A stretch of DNA of 64,000 nt from CAYMYN01 sp964394665 (lineage in GTDB: Bacteria > Planctomycetota > UBA1135 > GCA-002686595): the NCBI GenBank assembly GCA_964394665.1, contig CAYMYN010000024.1, forward strand, positions 3,158 to 67,157. Reading direction: 5' to 3'. Made by a program: the position numbers and the translations under genes. Within the stretch, counting starts at the first letter, position 1, and every line of letters begins with the position of its first letter. The notes beneath the pieces were generated by a model that was not told the DNA's origin, did not search any database, and saw only the letters and a program-made list of their open reading frames with translations. Shown piece by piece: positions 55,408-64,000 of this stretch.

Positions 55408-57879
55408 TCAGAGCCCGAGTTCCTGGAACAGCGCGATCACCGGTGCGGCGTTCTGCAGGTATCCGGCGCCGAAGTTCGGGACGTTCTCGATCTCGCCCCC
55501 GGCCATGGCCAGGGCCCTGACCAGGAAGACGGGGTCGCCGGTCAAGCGGAAGCCGTAGGCCAGCGTGCCCCAACCTTGATAGTTGTCGTGGCCCAGGCGC
55601 GTGTTCGGGGGCACGTCCTCGCAGTAGGAGGGCTCGGCGAACGAGAAGGGCCCGGTCGCGGCGTAGAAGTGCACGCGCTGCTGGACCGGGTCCCAGAACA
55701 GGTCCGAGACCATGGCGCGGCTCGAGGCGGCCAGGATCGTCCCCAGGCGCGCGGTCTGCGCGGGCCGGTGGGCGCCGTACACGCTCTGGCGCATGCCCCA
55801 CAGGGCGTTCTCGAGGATCGCCTCGCTGATCGATTGGCGCACGCGGTGCAGGCCGCCGAAGAGGTCGATGTTGGGGTTCGTGCCCAGGACACCCGTACAG
55901 CGGTCCTGGCCCTTCTCGACCAGGTCGAGGAGCGTGTCGCACCAGCCTTCGAGGGCCTCCCTGCGGTCGGGATCGGAGAGGGCATGCGCCACGACCACCG
56001 TGTCGATCTCCCAGCCGGTCCCGCGGTGGATGCGCGCTCCGCGGCCGGGATAGGCATCGACGTCGTTGCGCACGTGGACCATGCCGATGGCGATCGCGTC
56101 GCCGTTGGGGCTGTTGGGGAAGTCGCTGTAGGTCAGGCGCACGGCTTCGGCCTGCATCAGGAGGTCGTCCTTGGCGAGCGCGTCGTTGCCGAGCCAGGCA
56201 AGCACCTTCAACGGGCGCGTGTAGCGCCCCAGGTGTTGGTCGTCGATGTGCTGGAACTTCTCCAGGGCGGCCTGGTAGGGCGGCGTGCGCCCCTGCTGCA
56301 GGACCGCGTCGACCTGGAAGCTCGGCGCGGCGTTGAAGCCGAAGGGATCCCCGAGCCAGAGCACCGGCTTGATCCAGACCCAGGTCGGGTTCCAGCGCGC
56401 GTCGGGTCCCCCGGGAAGCAGCCAGTCCTCGAGACGCGTCGCGTCGCCGCCGGCATCGTAGAGGGCGGTGGCATGCCGGCTGTTGTACATGCGCGCGGCG
56501 GCCTGGAAGGTTCGGTAGCCGGTGCGCGAGCCGACGAAGGCCACGTCGGCGCCGGTGTGGAACTCGATCTCGTCGCCCCCTGGCGCGTATCCGATCCCCA
56601 GGCCCCAGGGGTGGGCCCAGCCCAGGACGGGCGAGAAGATCGGGAAGGGCCACAGGTCGGACTCGCCGCTCGCCAGGGTCCGGTGCAGGTCCTCGAAGCC
56701 CTCGTCGAGCTTCTGCCGCAGGGCCGCCACGTCGAGGAAGTCGAGCCTCGGGAGGGGTTGCTTCTGCGTGAAGTAGCGACCCGTGGCCGGATTCCACCAG
56801 GACGCCAGGCGCCTGCCCGTGCTGGTCCAACCGTCGACGCAGAAGCCCAGGTTGCGCTCCTGCAACGACGAGAGCGCCGCCTGCGCAGCCCCATCGCGGT
56901 AGAGGACCAGGCGACGGACCATCTGGGCCTGCGGCGGCATCACGTGCAGCTTGCCCTCCGGTAGGGACTCGAGCAACGGGAAGACCCAGGCCCCCTCGCG
57001 CTCCACCGGCCGACCGAGGAAGGGATCCTCGAAGGCGGCCGCGACGTTCCAACCCAAGGGGATGCGCAGCCGAAGGCCGTCGAAGTACAGCTCGCGGTTG
57101 GGGTCGTCGAGCGGCGTCGAGAGGTCGCGACCGCTGCCGCCGTTGTAGATGCGCAGGTCGAGCGAGACGACCGAGTCCCCGACCCAGCGCGTCACGTAGG
57201 CGTGCACCGCGACGTGGTGGGCGAGGGTCCCGCTCGCGCCGCCGACCGGGGTACGGGGCACGAGCACCTCGTGCGTGCGCACCTGGTCGGCGCAGATCCC
57301 GGACCGGCGCTGACGCAGATCGCGTGTGTCGTCGCGCAGGTCGCGCAGCAGATCGGCGGAGTAGACGTGCCCGAAGACGTCGCGCGTCTCGAGCTCGATC
57401 CCGTGCTGCACGAGCGCCGCGATGCCCGGGCCGGCGACGAACGGCTCGGCCGGCACGGGTAGGTGCAGCACGTCGAACTCGATCGGCGTGCCGGGCGTGG
57501 CCCCCGACGGCCGGCGCACGTGCGCCAGGAGCTCGACTACGTCCGCGCCGTCGTTCGGCCCCGCGTAGCGGCTGACGATCTCGAGCTGCGCCGGGCTGAG
57601 CCGTCCCTCGCGGTCGCGCACCTGGTAGGGGGTGAGCCTCTCCCGGCCGTGCCAGGTGCGGTGCGGAACGGGCAGCGTGGCGCGCAGGACGAAGGTCTCG
57701 ACGGCGGGGGCCTCGAGTCGGATGCGCGCCACGAGCTCGGGCGCGCCGGCGGGGAGGTGGTCGGAACCGCTGCGCTCGGGGGCCGGCCGCGGTCGGTCGG
57801 CGCAGGGCAGGGCGGGTTGCAGGAGGGTGCAGGTCAGCAGCGCGACGCCACGCAGCGGACGAAACCAGGTGTGGAGCAT
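55408..57879 (-). CDS. large secreted protein, tandem paralog A, unknown family
   Basis: An 823-residue exported protein with a signal segment at residues 8-24 and an N-terminal beta-rich region opening VARIRLEAPAVETFVLRATLP. A long helical C-terminal half contains DDQHLGRYTRPLKVLAWLG, HRGTGWEIDTVVVAHAL and NFGAGYLQNAAPVIALFQ. It is clearly homologous along its whole length to the gene behind it. WNPTWVWIKPVLWLGDPFG and NAAPSFQVDAV are identical in both. I do not recognise the family; the helical half hints at an (alpha/alpha) toroid like polysaccharide-acting enzymes, which is speculation. The ATG is 6 nt after TACCCT. Confidence 0.75.
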   Translation of the reverse strand: MLHTWFRPLRGVALLTCTLLQPALPCADRPRPAPERSGSDHLPAGAPELVARIRLEAPAVETFVLRATLPVPHRTWHGRERLTPYQVRDREGRLSPAQLEIVSRYAGPNDGADVVELLAHVRRPSGATPGTPIEFDVLHLPVPAEPFVAGPGIAALVQHGIELETRDVFGHVYSADLLRDLRDDTRDLRQRRSGICADQVRTHEVLVPRTPVGGASGTLAHHVAVHAYVTRWVGDSVVSLDLRIYNGGSGRDLSTPLDDPNRELYFDGLRLRIPLGWNVAAAFEDPFLGRPVEREGAWVFPLLESLPEGKLHVMPPQAQMVRRLVLYRDGAAQAALSSLQERNLGFCVDGWTSTGRRLASWWNPATGRYFTQKQPLPRLDFLDVAALRQKLDEGFEDLHRTLASGESDLWPFPIFSPVLGWAHPWGLGIGYAPGGDEIEFHTGADVAFVGSRTGYRTFQAAARMYNSRHATALYDAGGDATRLEDWLLPGGPDARWNPTWVWIKPVLWLGDPFGFNAAPSFQVDAVLQQGRTPPYQAALEKFQHIDDQHLGRYTRPLKVLAWLGNDALAKDDLLMQAEAVRLTYSDFPNSPNGDAIAIGMVHVRNDVDAYPGRGARIHRGTGWEIDTVVVAHALSDPDRREALEGWCDTLLDLVEKGQDRCTGVLGTNPNIDLFGGLHRVRQSISEAILENALWGMRQSVYGAHRPAQTARLGTILAASSRAMVSDLFWDPVQQRVHFYAATGPFSFAEPSYCEDVPPNTRLGHDNYQGWGTLAYGFRLTGDPVFLVRALAMAGGEIENVPNFGAGYLQNAAPVIALFQELGL

Positions 57880-57885
57880 GCGGAG

Positions 57886-57891
57886 AGGGTA
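57886..57891 (-). promoter_or_regulatory. TACCCT -10-like element, 6 nt before paralog A ATG
   Basis: Reads GTCCCTACCCTCTCCGC then ATG on the minus strand. At this spacing, transcription would begin at the start codon. Confidence 0.45.
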
Positions 57892-57968
57892 GGGACACCC
57901 CTCCGTTCGCGCGCGGGCCCGTGCTCTACATTTCGGTCACCCGGCCGTGAACCCCGCTTCAGGCCGGG

Positions 57969-60455
57969 TCAGGAGTCCAGGTTCTGGAAGAGGGCCAGGG
58001 CCGGCGAGACGTTCTGCAGGTAGCCGGCGCCGAAGTTCGGCACGTTGCCGATGTTCCCGCCGGCCATCTCGAGGGCCTTGTTCAGGAACAGCGCGTTCCC
58101 GGTGAGCCGATAGCCGTAGGCGAGCGTGGGCCATCCCTGGTAGTTCTCGTAGGAGAGCTGACCGTCCGGCGGGACGTAGTTGCAGAAGGGCGGCTGCGTG
58201 GCGTCGTGGGGCCCGAGCGCGGTGTAGAAGTGCGGTTGTCCGTGCTGCGCGTTCCAGAACATGGACGACACCATCGCATAGGAGGAGCGGATCAGGATGT
58301 TGCCCAGGCGCGCGGACATCTCGGGCCGCTCATCCGCGTACACGCTGAGCCGCATGCCCCACAGGCCGTTCTCGAGGATCGACTCGCTGATCGACTGACG
58401 CGCGCGGTACTGACCGCCGAACTGATCGCCGTTGGGGTTGCTGCCGAGAACACCGGTGCAGGCGTCCTGCGCGCGCTCGAGCAGGTCCACGATGCCGTCG
58501 CACCAGGCGGCGAGCGGAGCCCGCCAAGACGGCAGAGCGAGCGCGTAGGCCGTCGCCACCGCGTCGACCTCCCAGCCGGTGCCGCGATGCACCCTTGCTC
58601 CACGACGGGGATACAGGTCGACGAACTGCGCCACCGTGTACATGCCGATCGCGATGCCCGCGCCCTGGGTGTCGTTGGGGTAGTTGCTGTAGGTCAGGCG
58701 CACCAGCTCGGCCTGCATCAGCAGGTCGTCCTTGGCCAGGGCGTCGTTGCCCAGCCAGGCCAGCACCTTGGGCGGGCGCGTGTAGCGCACCAGGTGCTGG
58801 TCGTCGATGTGCTGGAAGGCCAGCAGGGCGTTCTCGTAGTCGGGCTGACGCTGCTGGAACACGACCGCGTCCACCTGGAAGCTAGGTGCCGCGTTGAAGC
58901 CGAAGGGATCCCCGAGCCAGAGCACGGGCTTGATCCAGACCCAGGTCGGGTTCCACTGCCCGGTCGGTCCGCCGGGCCGCAACCAACTCTCGAGCCGCGT
59001 GGGTTCACCATCCGCGTCGTAGAGCGTCGTCGCGTGCCGCGCGTTGTACATGCGGTGGGCCATCTGGAACGTGCGATAGCCCGCTTGCGAGGCCATGTAG
59101 GCCACGTCGACGCCGGGGAAGAACTCGATCTCGTCCCCGCCGTGGGCGTAGCCGATGCCGTGCCCGTAGGGGTGGGCCCAACCCATCACGCCGTGCAAGA
59201 TCGGTAGGGGCCAGGGATTGGCGATGCCCTGGGCGAGGGTGTCGCGCAGGTACTCGAAGGTGTCCTCGAGGCGCGTGCCGAGCTCCGCCAGGTTCAGGCC
59301 GGCGAGCGAGGGCATGGGCTGGCGGGGTGCCAGGTAGCGCGCGGTGGCCGGATTCCACCACGACGCCAGGCGCTTGCCCGTGGGCGAGGTGCCGTCCATG
59401 CAGAAGGCGAGGGACTGCTCCTCGACCACCGTGCGCGCGGCGGGGAGCTGCCCGTCGCGGTACAGCACCAGGCGCCGCGAGAGGTTCGCCTGGGGCGGCA
59501 TCATGTGGAGCTTGTCCCCGTCCAGCGGCTCGACCAGCGACACGATGCGTTCGTTCCCGGAGACCACGTCCAGGCCCCGGAACGGATCCTGGAAGGCCGA
59601 GAGCGCGTGCCAGCCGGCGGGGATGCGCAGGAAGAAGCCGTCGAAGTAGAGCTTGGCGTTGGGATCGTCGAGTGGATCGGCGAGGTTGCGTCCGCTGCCG
59701 CCGTTGTAGATGCGCAGGTCGAGCGAGACGACGTCGCCTTCGCTCCAACTCGTCACGTAGGCGTGCACGCCGACGTGGTGGGGGAGCGTGCCGGTCGGGC
59801 CCGCGACCGGGTTCTCGGCGACCAGGATCTCGTGCGTGCGGACCTGACGCGCCGCGTGACCCTCGCGCAGGCGGCGCAGGTCGCTCGTGTCGTCCCGCAG
59901 GTCGCGCAGCAGATCGGCGCGGTAGCGGTGCCCGAACACGTCGCGCGTCTCGAGGCGCACGCCGTGCGCCAGGAGGTCCGCGAACGCCTGCGTGGGCGCG
60001 AACGCGCTCGGCGTCCCTGGATCGAAGAGCACGTCGTAGACCAGCCGCTGGCCGCTCGTCGCGCCGACCGGGCGCTCGACGCGCGCGAGCACCTCGACCA
60101 CGTCGGCCCCGTGCTCGGGGTTGGCGAAGCGGCTGACGATCTCGAGCTGGGCCGGGCTCACCAGCCCATCGGCGTTGCGGACGCGGAAGGGCGTGGCGCC
60201 GTCCGCGCGTGGATACACGCCGGCCGTCAGCGGGACGGTGCCGCGCAGCACGAAGTGCTCGGTCTCGGGAGCGTCGAGCTGCAGGCGCGCGACGACCTCG
60301 CCCGGCGCGTACTCGACGCTGGGCGGTGTCAGGTCGTCGATGCCGCCGTTGAGCAGCAACCCCGAAGTCAGGAGCCCGTCCCCATTGCTGCAACCGGCGA
60401 GGAGCGCGAGGCCGAGCAGGATCGCCCGACCGCCGATGCCTCGGACGCCGCACAC
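57969..60455 (-). CDS. large secreted lipoprotein, tandem paralog B, unknown family
   Basis: An 828-residue paralog of the preceding entry, with the same order of conserved blocks: SPAQLEIVSRFANPEHGADVV, LETRDVFGHRYRADLLRDL, YNGGSGRNL, LYFDGFFLRIPAGWH, WNPTWVWIKPVLWLGDPFG, HRGTGWEVDAVATAYAL and NFGAGYLQNVSPALALFQ. It has a lipobox LALLAGC, so it is membrane-anchored whereas its sibling appears soluble. The chosen start is GTG, directly before a basic n-region; the frame stays open to a GTG at 60623 and an ATG at 60566, so the N-terminus is uncertain. No known domain was recognised. Confidence 0.72.
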   Translation of the reverse strand: MCGVRGIGGRAILLGLALLAGCSNGDGLLTSGLLLNGGIDDLTPPSVEYAPGEVVARLQLDAPETEHFVLRGTVPLTAGVYPRADGATPFRVRNADGLVSPAQLEIVSRFANPEHGADVVEVLARVERPVGATSGQRLVYDVLFDPGTPSAFAPTQAFADLLAHGVRLETRDVFGHRYRADLLRDLRDDTSDLRRLREGHAARQVRTHEILVAENPVAGPTGTLPHHVGVHAYVTSWSEGDVVSLDLRIYNGGSGRNLADPLDDPNAKLYFDGFFLRIPAGWHALSAFQDPFRGLDVVSGNERIVSLVEPLDGDKLHMMPPQANLSRRLVLYRDGQLPAARTVVEEQSLAFCMDGTSPTGKRLASWWNPATARYLAPRQPMPSLAGLNLAELGTRLEDTFEYLRDTLAQGIANPWPLPILHGVMGWAHPYGHGIGYAHGGDEIEFFPGVDVAYMASQAGYRTFQMAHRMYNARHATTLYDADGEPTRLESWLRPGGPTGQWNPTWVWIKPVLWLGDPFGFNAAPSFQVDAVVFQQRQPDYENALLAFQHIDDQHLVRYTRPPKVLAWLGNDALAKDDLLMQAELVRLTYSNYPNDTQGAGIAIGMYTVAQFVDLYPRRGARVHRGTGWEVDAVATAYALALPSWRAPLAAWCDGIVDLLERAQDACTGVLGSNPNGDQFGGQYRARQSISESILENGLWGMRLSVYADERPEMSARLGNILIRSSYAMVSSMFWNAQHGQPHFYTALGPHDATQPPFCNYVPPDGQLSYENYQGWPTLAYGYRLTGNALFLNKALEMAGGNIGNVPNFGAGYLQNVSPALALFQNLDS

Positions 60456-60795
60456 CTTCCCCGGGTGACGCGCCTGCCCGCGCACCACCTCGAACCCCTG
60501 GCTACCCACCGCTGTGCTCCTGGCTGGGAACTCGCAGGCCGGGCCCGGGATGGTCCGGGCCTTCATCTCCTGTCCGCTGCGCTTGTCGGAACGGTGGATG
60601 GAGCGACCTGAAGGAATCTCCACTCCGGCGGAGCAGGGTGGGTGAGCGTTGTGTGCGCCCAGCTCGCCACGGCCTACTCGCTCTCGCAGGGGCGCCGCAG
60701 CCGGCGTCCAACGGCAGGGCGGGCCCCCCGCGACATCCGTCGCGGGGGGCCCGCCCCCGTTCCCCGCGCCACGGGGCGCCAGGAGGCTGCTAAGC
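60456..60795. other. 340-bp region between boxB and paralog B
   Basis: On the minus strand this is downstream of boxB and upstream of paralog B. It contains the strong hairpin at 60717-60756, a smaller GCGCC/GGCGC hairpin near 60768, and the open frame upstream of the chosen paralog B start. TAGCCA at about 60497-60502 (minus) resembles a -10. No independent gene is supported. Confidence 0.55.
60717..60756 (-). terminator. 18-bp perfect stem hairpin downstream of boxB
   Basis: GGGCGGGCCCCCCGCGAC and its exact complement are separated by the tetraloop ATCC, 40 bp after the boxB stop. It is very stable and lacks a U-tract, as is common for terminators in high-GC genomes. Confidence 0.65.
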
Positions 60796-62208
<1,413 letters not shown>

Positions 62209-62261
62209 GGTTCCTCGTGCGGGAGCGGGGTGCGTGTGCGTGCGGGGAGGGGCGGACGGGA

Positions 62262-63917
62262 TCAGGTGCGCTTGCGGTCGAAGTCGGGGGAGTTGGGCGT
62301 GCCGTAGCACTGCAGGGCCCCGCGCTGGCCGACGGCGTTGGGGCGCTGGAAGATCCAGTTCTGCCAGGCCGAGAGGCGCCCGAAGATCTTGGTCTCGAGG
62401 GTCTCGGGTCCTGCGAAGCGCAGGTTGGCTTCCATGCCGGTCAGGCCATCGGGCGAGAAGGACGCGCGCTCCTCGATCGCCAGGCGCAGCTCGTCCTCCC
62501 AGTCGATGTCGTCGGGGGCGAAGGTCGCCAGGCCCAGCTCGTCGGCCTCCTCCGCGCCGAAGTCGGCGTCGGTGGCGAGCACGGCGTCGACGGCCTCGGG
62601 GGTCCCGAGGAAACGCGTCGCGAGCCGCGAGAGCCCGTTGGCCATCGGGAAGAGGCCCCTGTTGGCCTCCGTGACGCCGAAGGCCACCGGCCGCTCGGGG
62701 TCGACGAGCGCATAGATCCGGTCGCAGGCCAGGGCCAGCTCGAGGGCCGTTCCCACGAAGGTCGTGCCCTCGTCCGCGATGGCGTAGAGGCTCTTCGCCG
62801 TCAGGTCGAGCCGCTTGAGCGTGCGCTTGACGAGGTGCCGCGTCTCGGTCGTGAACCAGTTGCCGTCGCCGGCGAGCAGTCGGTCCGTCGCGCGCCACGT
62901 GGCCGAGGGGCCCTTGGACCGCAGCAGCACGAGGGCGATCTCCGGTTGGTTCATGCGCAGGTCGAGCACCGCGTCGTCGAGCTGACGGAAGGCCGCCAGC
63001 ACCCACCACGCCGCGCCCTCGGCGAGCGCCCCGTCCGCCGTGGTCGGGCACGTCTGGGGAGCGGTGATCGTCAGCTCCGCCGTGCGCATCCCCCGGTCGA
63101 CGCGCAGCGTGACGTGCTCATACGTGAGGTCGTCGCCCTCGCGCGCGCACTCGACGCCGCCGAGCGCCACGCCCTGCTTGGCGCGCACCGGGCCCTGGTC
63201 GGCGAGCTGGCGCGCCTCGCTGGCGACGGTCTCCTCCCAGCGCGAGAGCGGCGAGAGCACGTCGACCAGGTCCCACTCGACCGCGCGCTTGCCCTTGATG
63301 CCCTCGGCGAGGGTCGAGAAGACGTCGCAGCGATCGCGGCGGATCTTGCGTTTGTCGGCGATGCGCGTGAGGCCGCCGGTGCCGGGCAGGACGCCGAGCA
63401 AGGGCACCTCGGGGAAGGACACCGCGCTGTTGCGGTCGTCGACGAGCAGGATGCGGTCGGCGGCCAGGGCCAGCTCGTACCCGCCGCCCGACGCCGTGCC
63501 GTTGAGGGCCGCGAGGAAACGCAGCCCCGAGCAAGCGCTCGCGTCCTCGATCGCCAGCCGCGTCTCGTTGGTGTACTTGCAGAAGTTCACCTTGAAGCCG
63601 TGGGTGCTCGTGCGCAGCATCATGATGTTGGCGCCCGCGCAGAAGACGCGGTCGAGGGCGCCGGTCAGCACGACGCAGCGCACCTCGGGATGCTCGAAGC
63701 GCAGGCGCAGCACGGCGTCGGCCAGCTCGACGTCCACCCCCAGGTCGTAGGAGTTGAGCTTGAGCTCGTAGTCGTCCCGCAGCCCGCCGTCCTGTTGCAC
63801 GGCCATCGCGAGGGTCGCGATGTCGCCCTGCACGTCCAGTCGCCAGTGGCGGTAGCGCTCGGGGGAGGTCTGGAAGGTGAGCGGGCCCTGGGCCGGGGCG
63901 GTGGCGGTCGCGGTCAA
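62262..63917 (-). CDS. boxC: 2,3-epoxybenzoyl-CoA dihydrolase BoxC
   Basis: A crotonase-superfamily enzyme that opens and cleaves the ring of 2,3-epoxybenzoyl-CoA, releasing formate. The 551-residue product has two crotonase-like halves. The first has the oxyanion-hole segments CAGANIMMLRTSTHGFKVNF and LNGTASGGGYELALAADRI. The BoxC signature region VSFPEVPLLGVLPGTGGLTRI and the terminal LQCYGTPNSPDFDRKRT follow. The start is TTG with GGAGGA 6-11 nt upstream. It precedes boxB by 53 bp, forming an operon. A minus-strand TATAGT at 63983-63988 could be its -10. Confidence 0.96.
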   Translation of the reverse strand: MTATATAPAQGPLTFQTSPERYRHWRLDVQGDIATLAMAVQQDGGLRDDYELKLNSYDLGVDVELADAVLRLRFEHPEVRCVVLTGALDRVFCAGANIMMLRTSTHGFKVNFCKYTNETRLAIEDASACSGLRFLAALNGTASGGGYELALAADRILLVDDRNSAVSFPEVPLLGVLPGTGGLTRIADKRKIRRDRCDVFSTLAEGIKGKRAVEWDLVDVLSPLSRWEETVASEARQLADQGPVRAKQGVALGGVECAREGDDLTYEHVTLRVDRGMRTAELTITAPQTCPTTADGALAEGAAWWVLAAFRQLDDAVLDLRMNQPEIALVLLRSKGPSATWRATDRLLAGDGNWFTTETRHLVKRTLKRLDLTAKSLYAIADEGTTFVGTALELALACDRIYALVDPERPVAFGVTEANRGLFPMANGLSRLATRFLGTPEAVDAVLATDADFGAEEADELGLATFAPDDIDWEDELRLAIEERASFSPDGLTGMEANLRFAGPETLETKIFGRLSAWQNWIFQRPNAVGQRGALQCYGTPNSPDFDRKRT

Positions 63918-63982
63918 CGGGGTCCTCCGGGGAGCGGGATGGGGCGCGGGGGGCGGATGGGGCTCGGCTGCTTCAGCTAGGC

Positions 63983-63990
63983 ACTATACT
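63983..63990. promoter_or_regulatory. overlapping TATAGT (-) / TATACT (+) -10 candidates at the window end
   Basis: ACTATACT reads TATAGT on the minus strand (65 nt before boxC) and TATACT on the plus strand, pointing out of the window. The minus-strand -35 would lie beyond the last base, so the promoter cannot be completed here. Confidence 0.45.
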
Positions 63991-64000
63991 GCTCGCGCGG

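Noticed and set aside
57969..60455. One of the tandem paralogs being a pseudogene
   Set aside because: Both frames are intact over more than 820 codons and keep the same conserved blocks.
60456..60623. N-terminal extension of paralog B to GTG 60623 or ATG 60566
   Set aside because: It would put more than 50 polar residues before the lipoprotein signal peptide; the GTG close to the hydrophobic core fits export better, although this is not certain.

Overview
The window is very GC-rich chromosomal DNA from a bacterium with a Gram-negative-type envelope. The evidence is several lipoboxes, a YidC with a large periplasmic domain, and many Sec-type signal peptides. Large secreted proteins join a gluzincin peptidase, a lectin-like module and a thioredoxin-like fold, and a NrdR partner carries an ATP cone on an apparently inactive NrdD-like body. 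This style fits a high-GC planctomycete-like lineage, but no marker here fixes the taxonomy. No prophage, CRISPR array, insertion-sequence transposase, rRNA or tRNA gene was seen. Genes are densely packed, and many downstream genes start in a 4-bp GTGA or ATGA overlap with the preceding stop.

Layout. 1-7.7 kb: miaA, a small lipoprotein, nadD, a WecA/MraY-like glycan initiator, a metallophosphoesterase, yidC and mnmE. 7.8-14.3 kb: nrdR coupled to an ATP-cone/NrdD-like pseudoenzyme, then smc with a clear terminator. 14.4-20.2 kb: an M28 peptidase diverging from the prkA-yeaH-spoVR stress operon. 20.3-27.3 kb: an NHL-type lipoprotein and four consecutive glycosyltransferase genes, one a GT2-GT4 fusion, probably making a surface glycan. 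27.4-32.4 kb: a YycJ-like metallo-beta-lactamase-fold protein, an SGNH hydrolase, an M28-PA-PDZ peptidase and a TolB-like lipoprotein. 32.5-36 kb: yidD-rnpA diverging from a degenerate ALDH-like gene followed by lysine 6-aminotransferase. 36.2-38.2 kb: rlmN and a DHH phosphoesterase. 38.3-38.5 kb: a long-hairpin, MITE-like repeat. 38.5-43.8 kb: two secreted proteins converging on another inverted repeat. 44.1-47.6 kb: tig-clpP-clpX. 47.9-52.4 kb: GNAT, an APH-like/P-loop protein, a NUDIX hydrolase and an EttA-type ABC-F protein. 52.5-54.1 kb: an ALDH7-type semialdehyde dehydrogenase. 54.1-60.5 kb: an ArnT-like membrane protein and a tandem pair of unknown secreted paralogs. 60.8-63.9 kb: boxB and boxC for aerobic benzoyl-CoA breakdown.

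How the genes work together. Lysine aminotransferase and the ALDH7 enzyme can convert lysine to 2-aminoadipate. BoxC and BoxB form the core of the benzoyl-CoA epoxide route (BoxA not seen). Tig, ClpP and ClpX form a proteostasis module. RnpA/YidD and YidC/MnmE look like two separated pieces of the classical rpmH-rnpA-yidD-yidC-mnmE cluster.

Two patterns cut across the window. First, TANNNT hexamers (most often TATCCT) lie only 6-11 nt upstream of nine start codons that lack a Shine-Dalgarno sequence, which suggests widespread leaderless transcription. Second, distinct long inverted repeats sit in convergent intergenic gaps.
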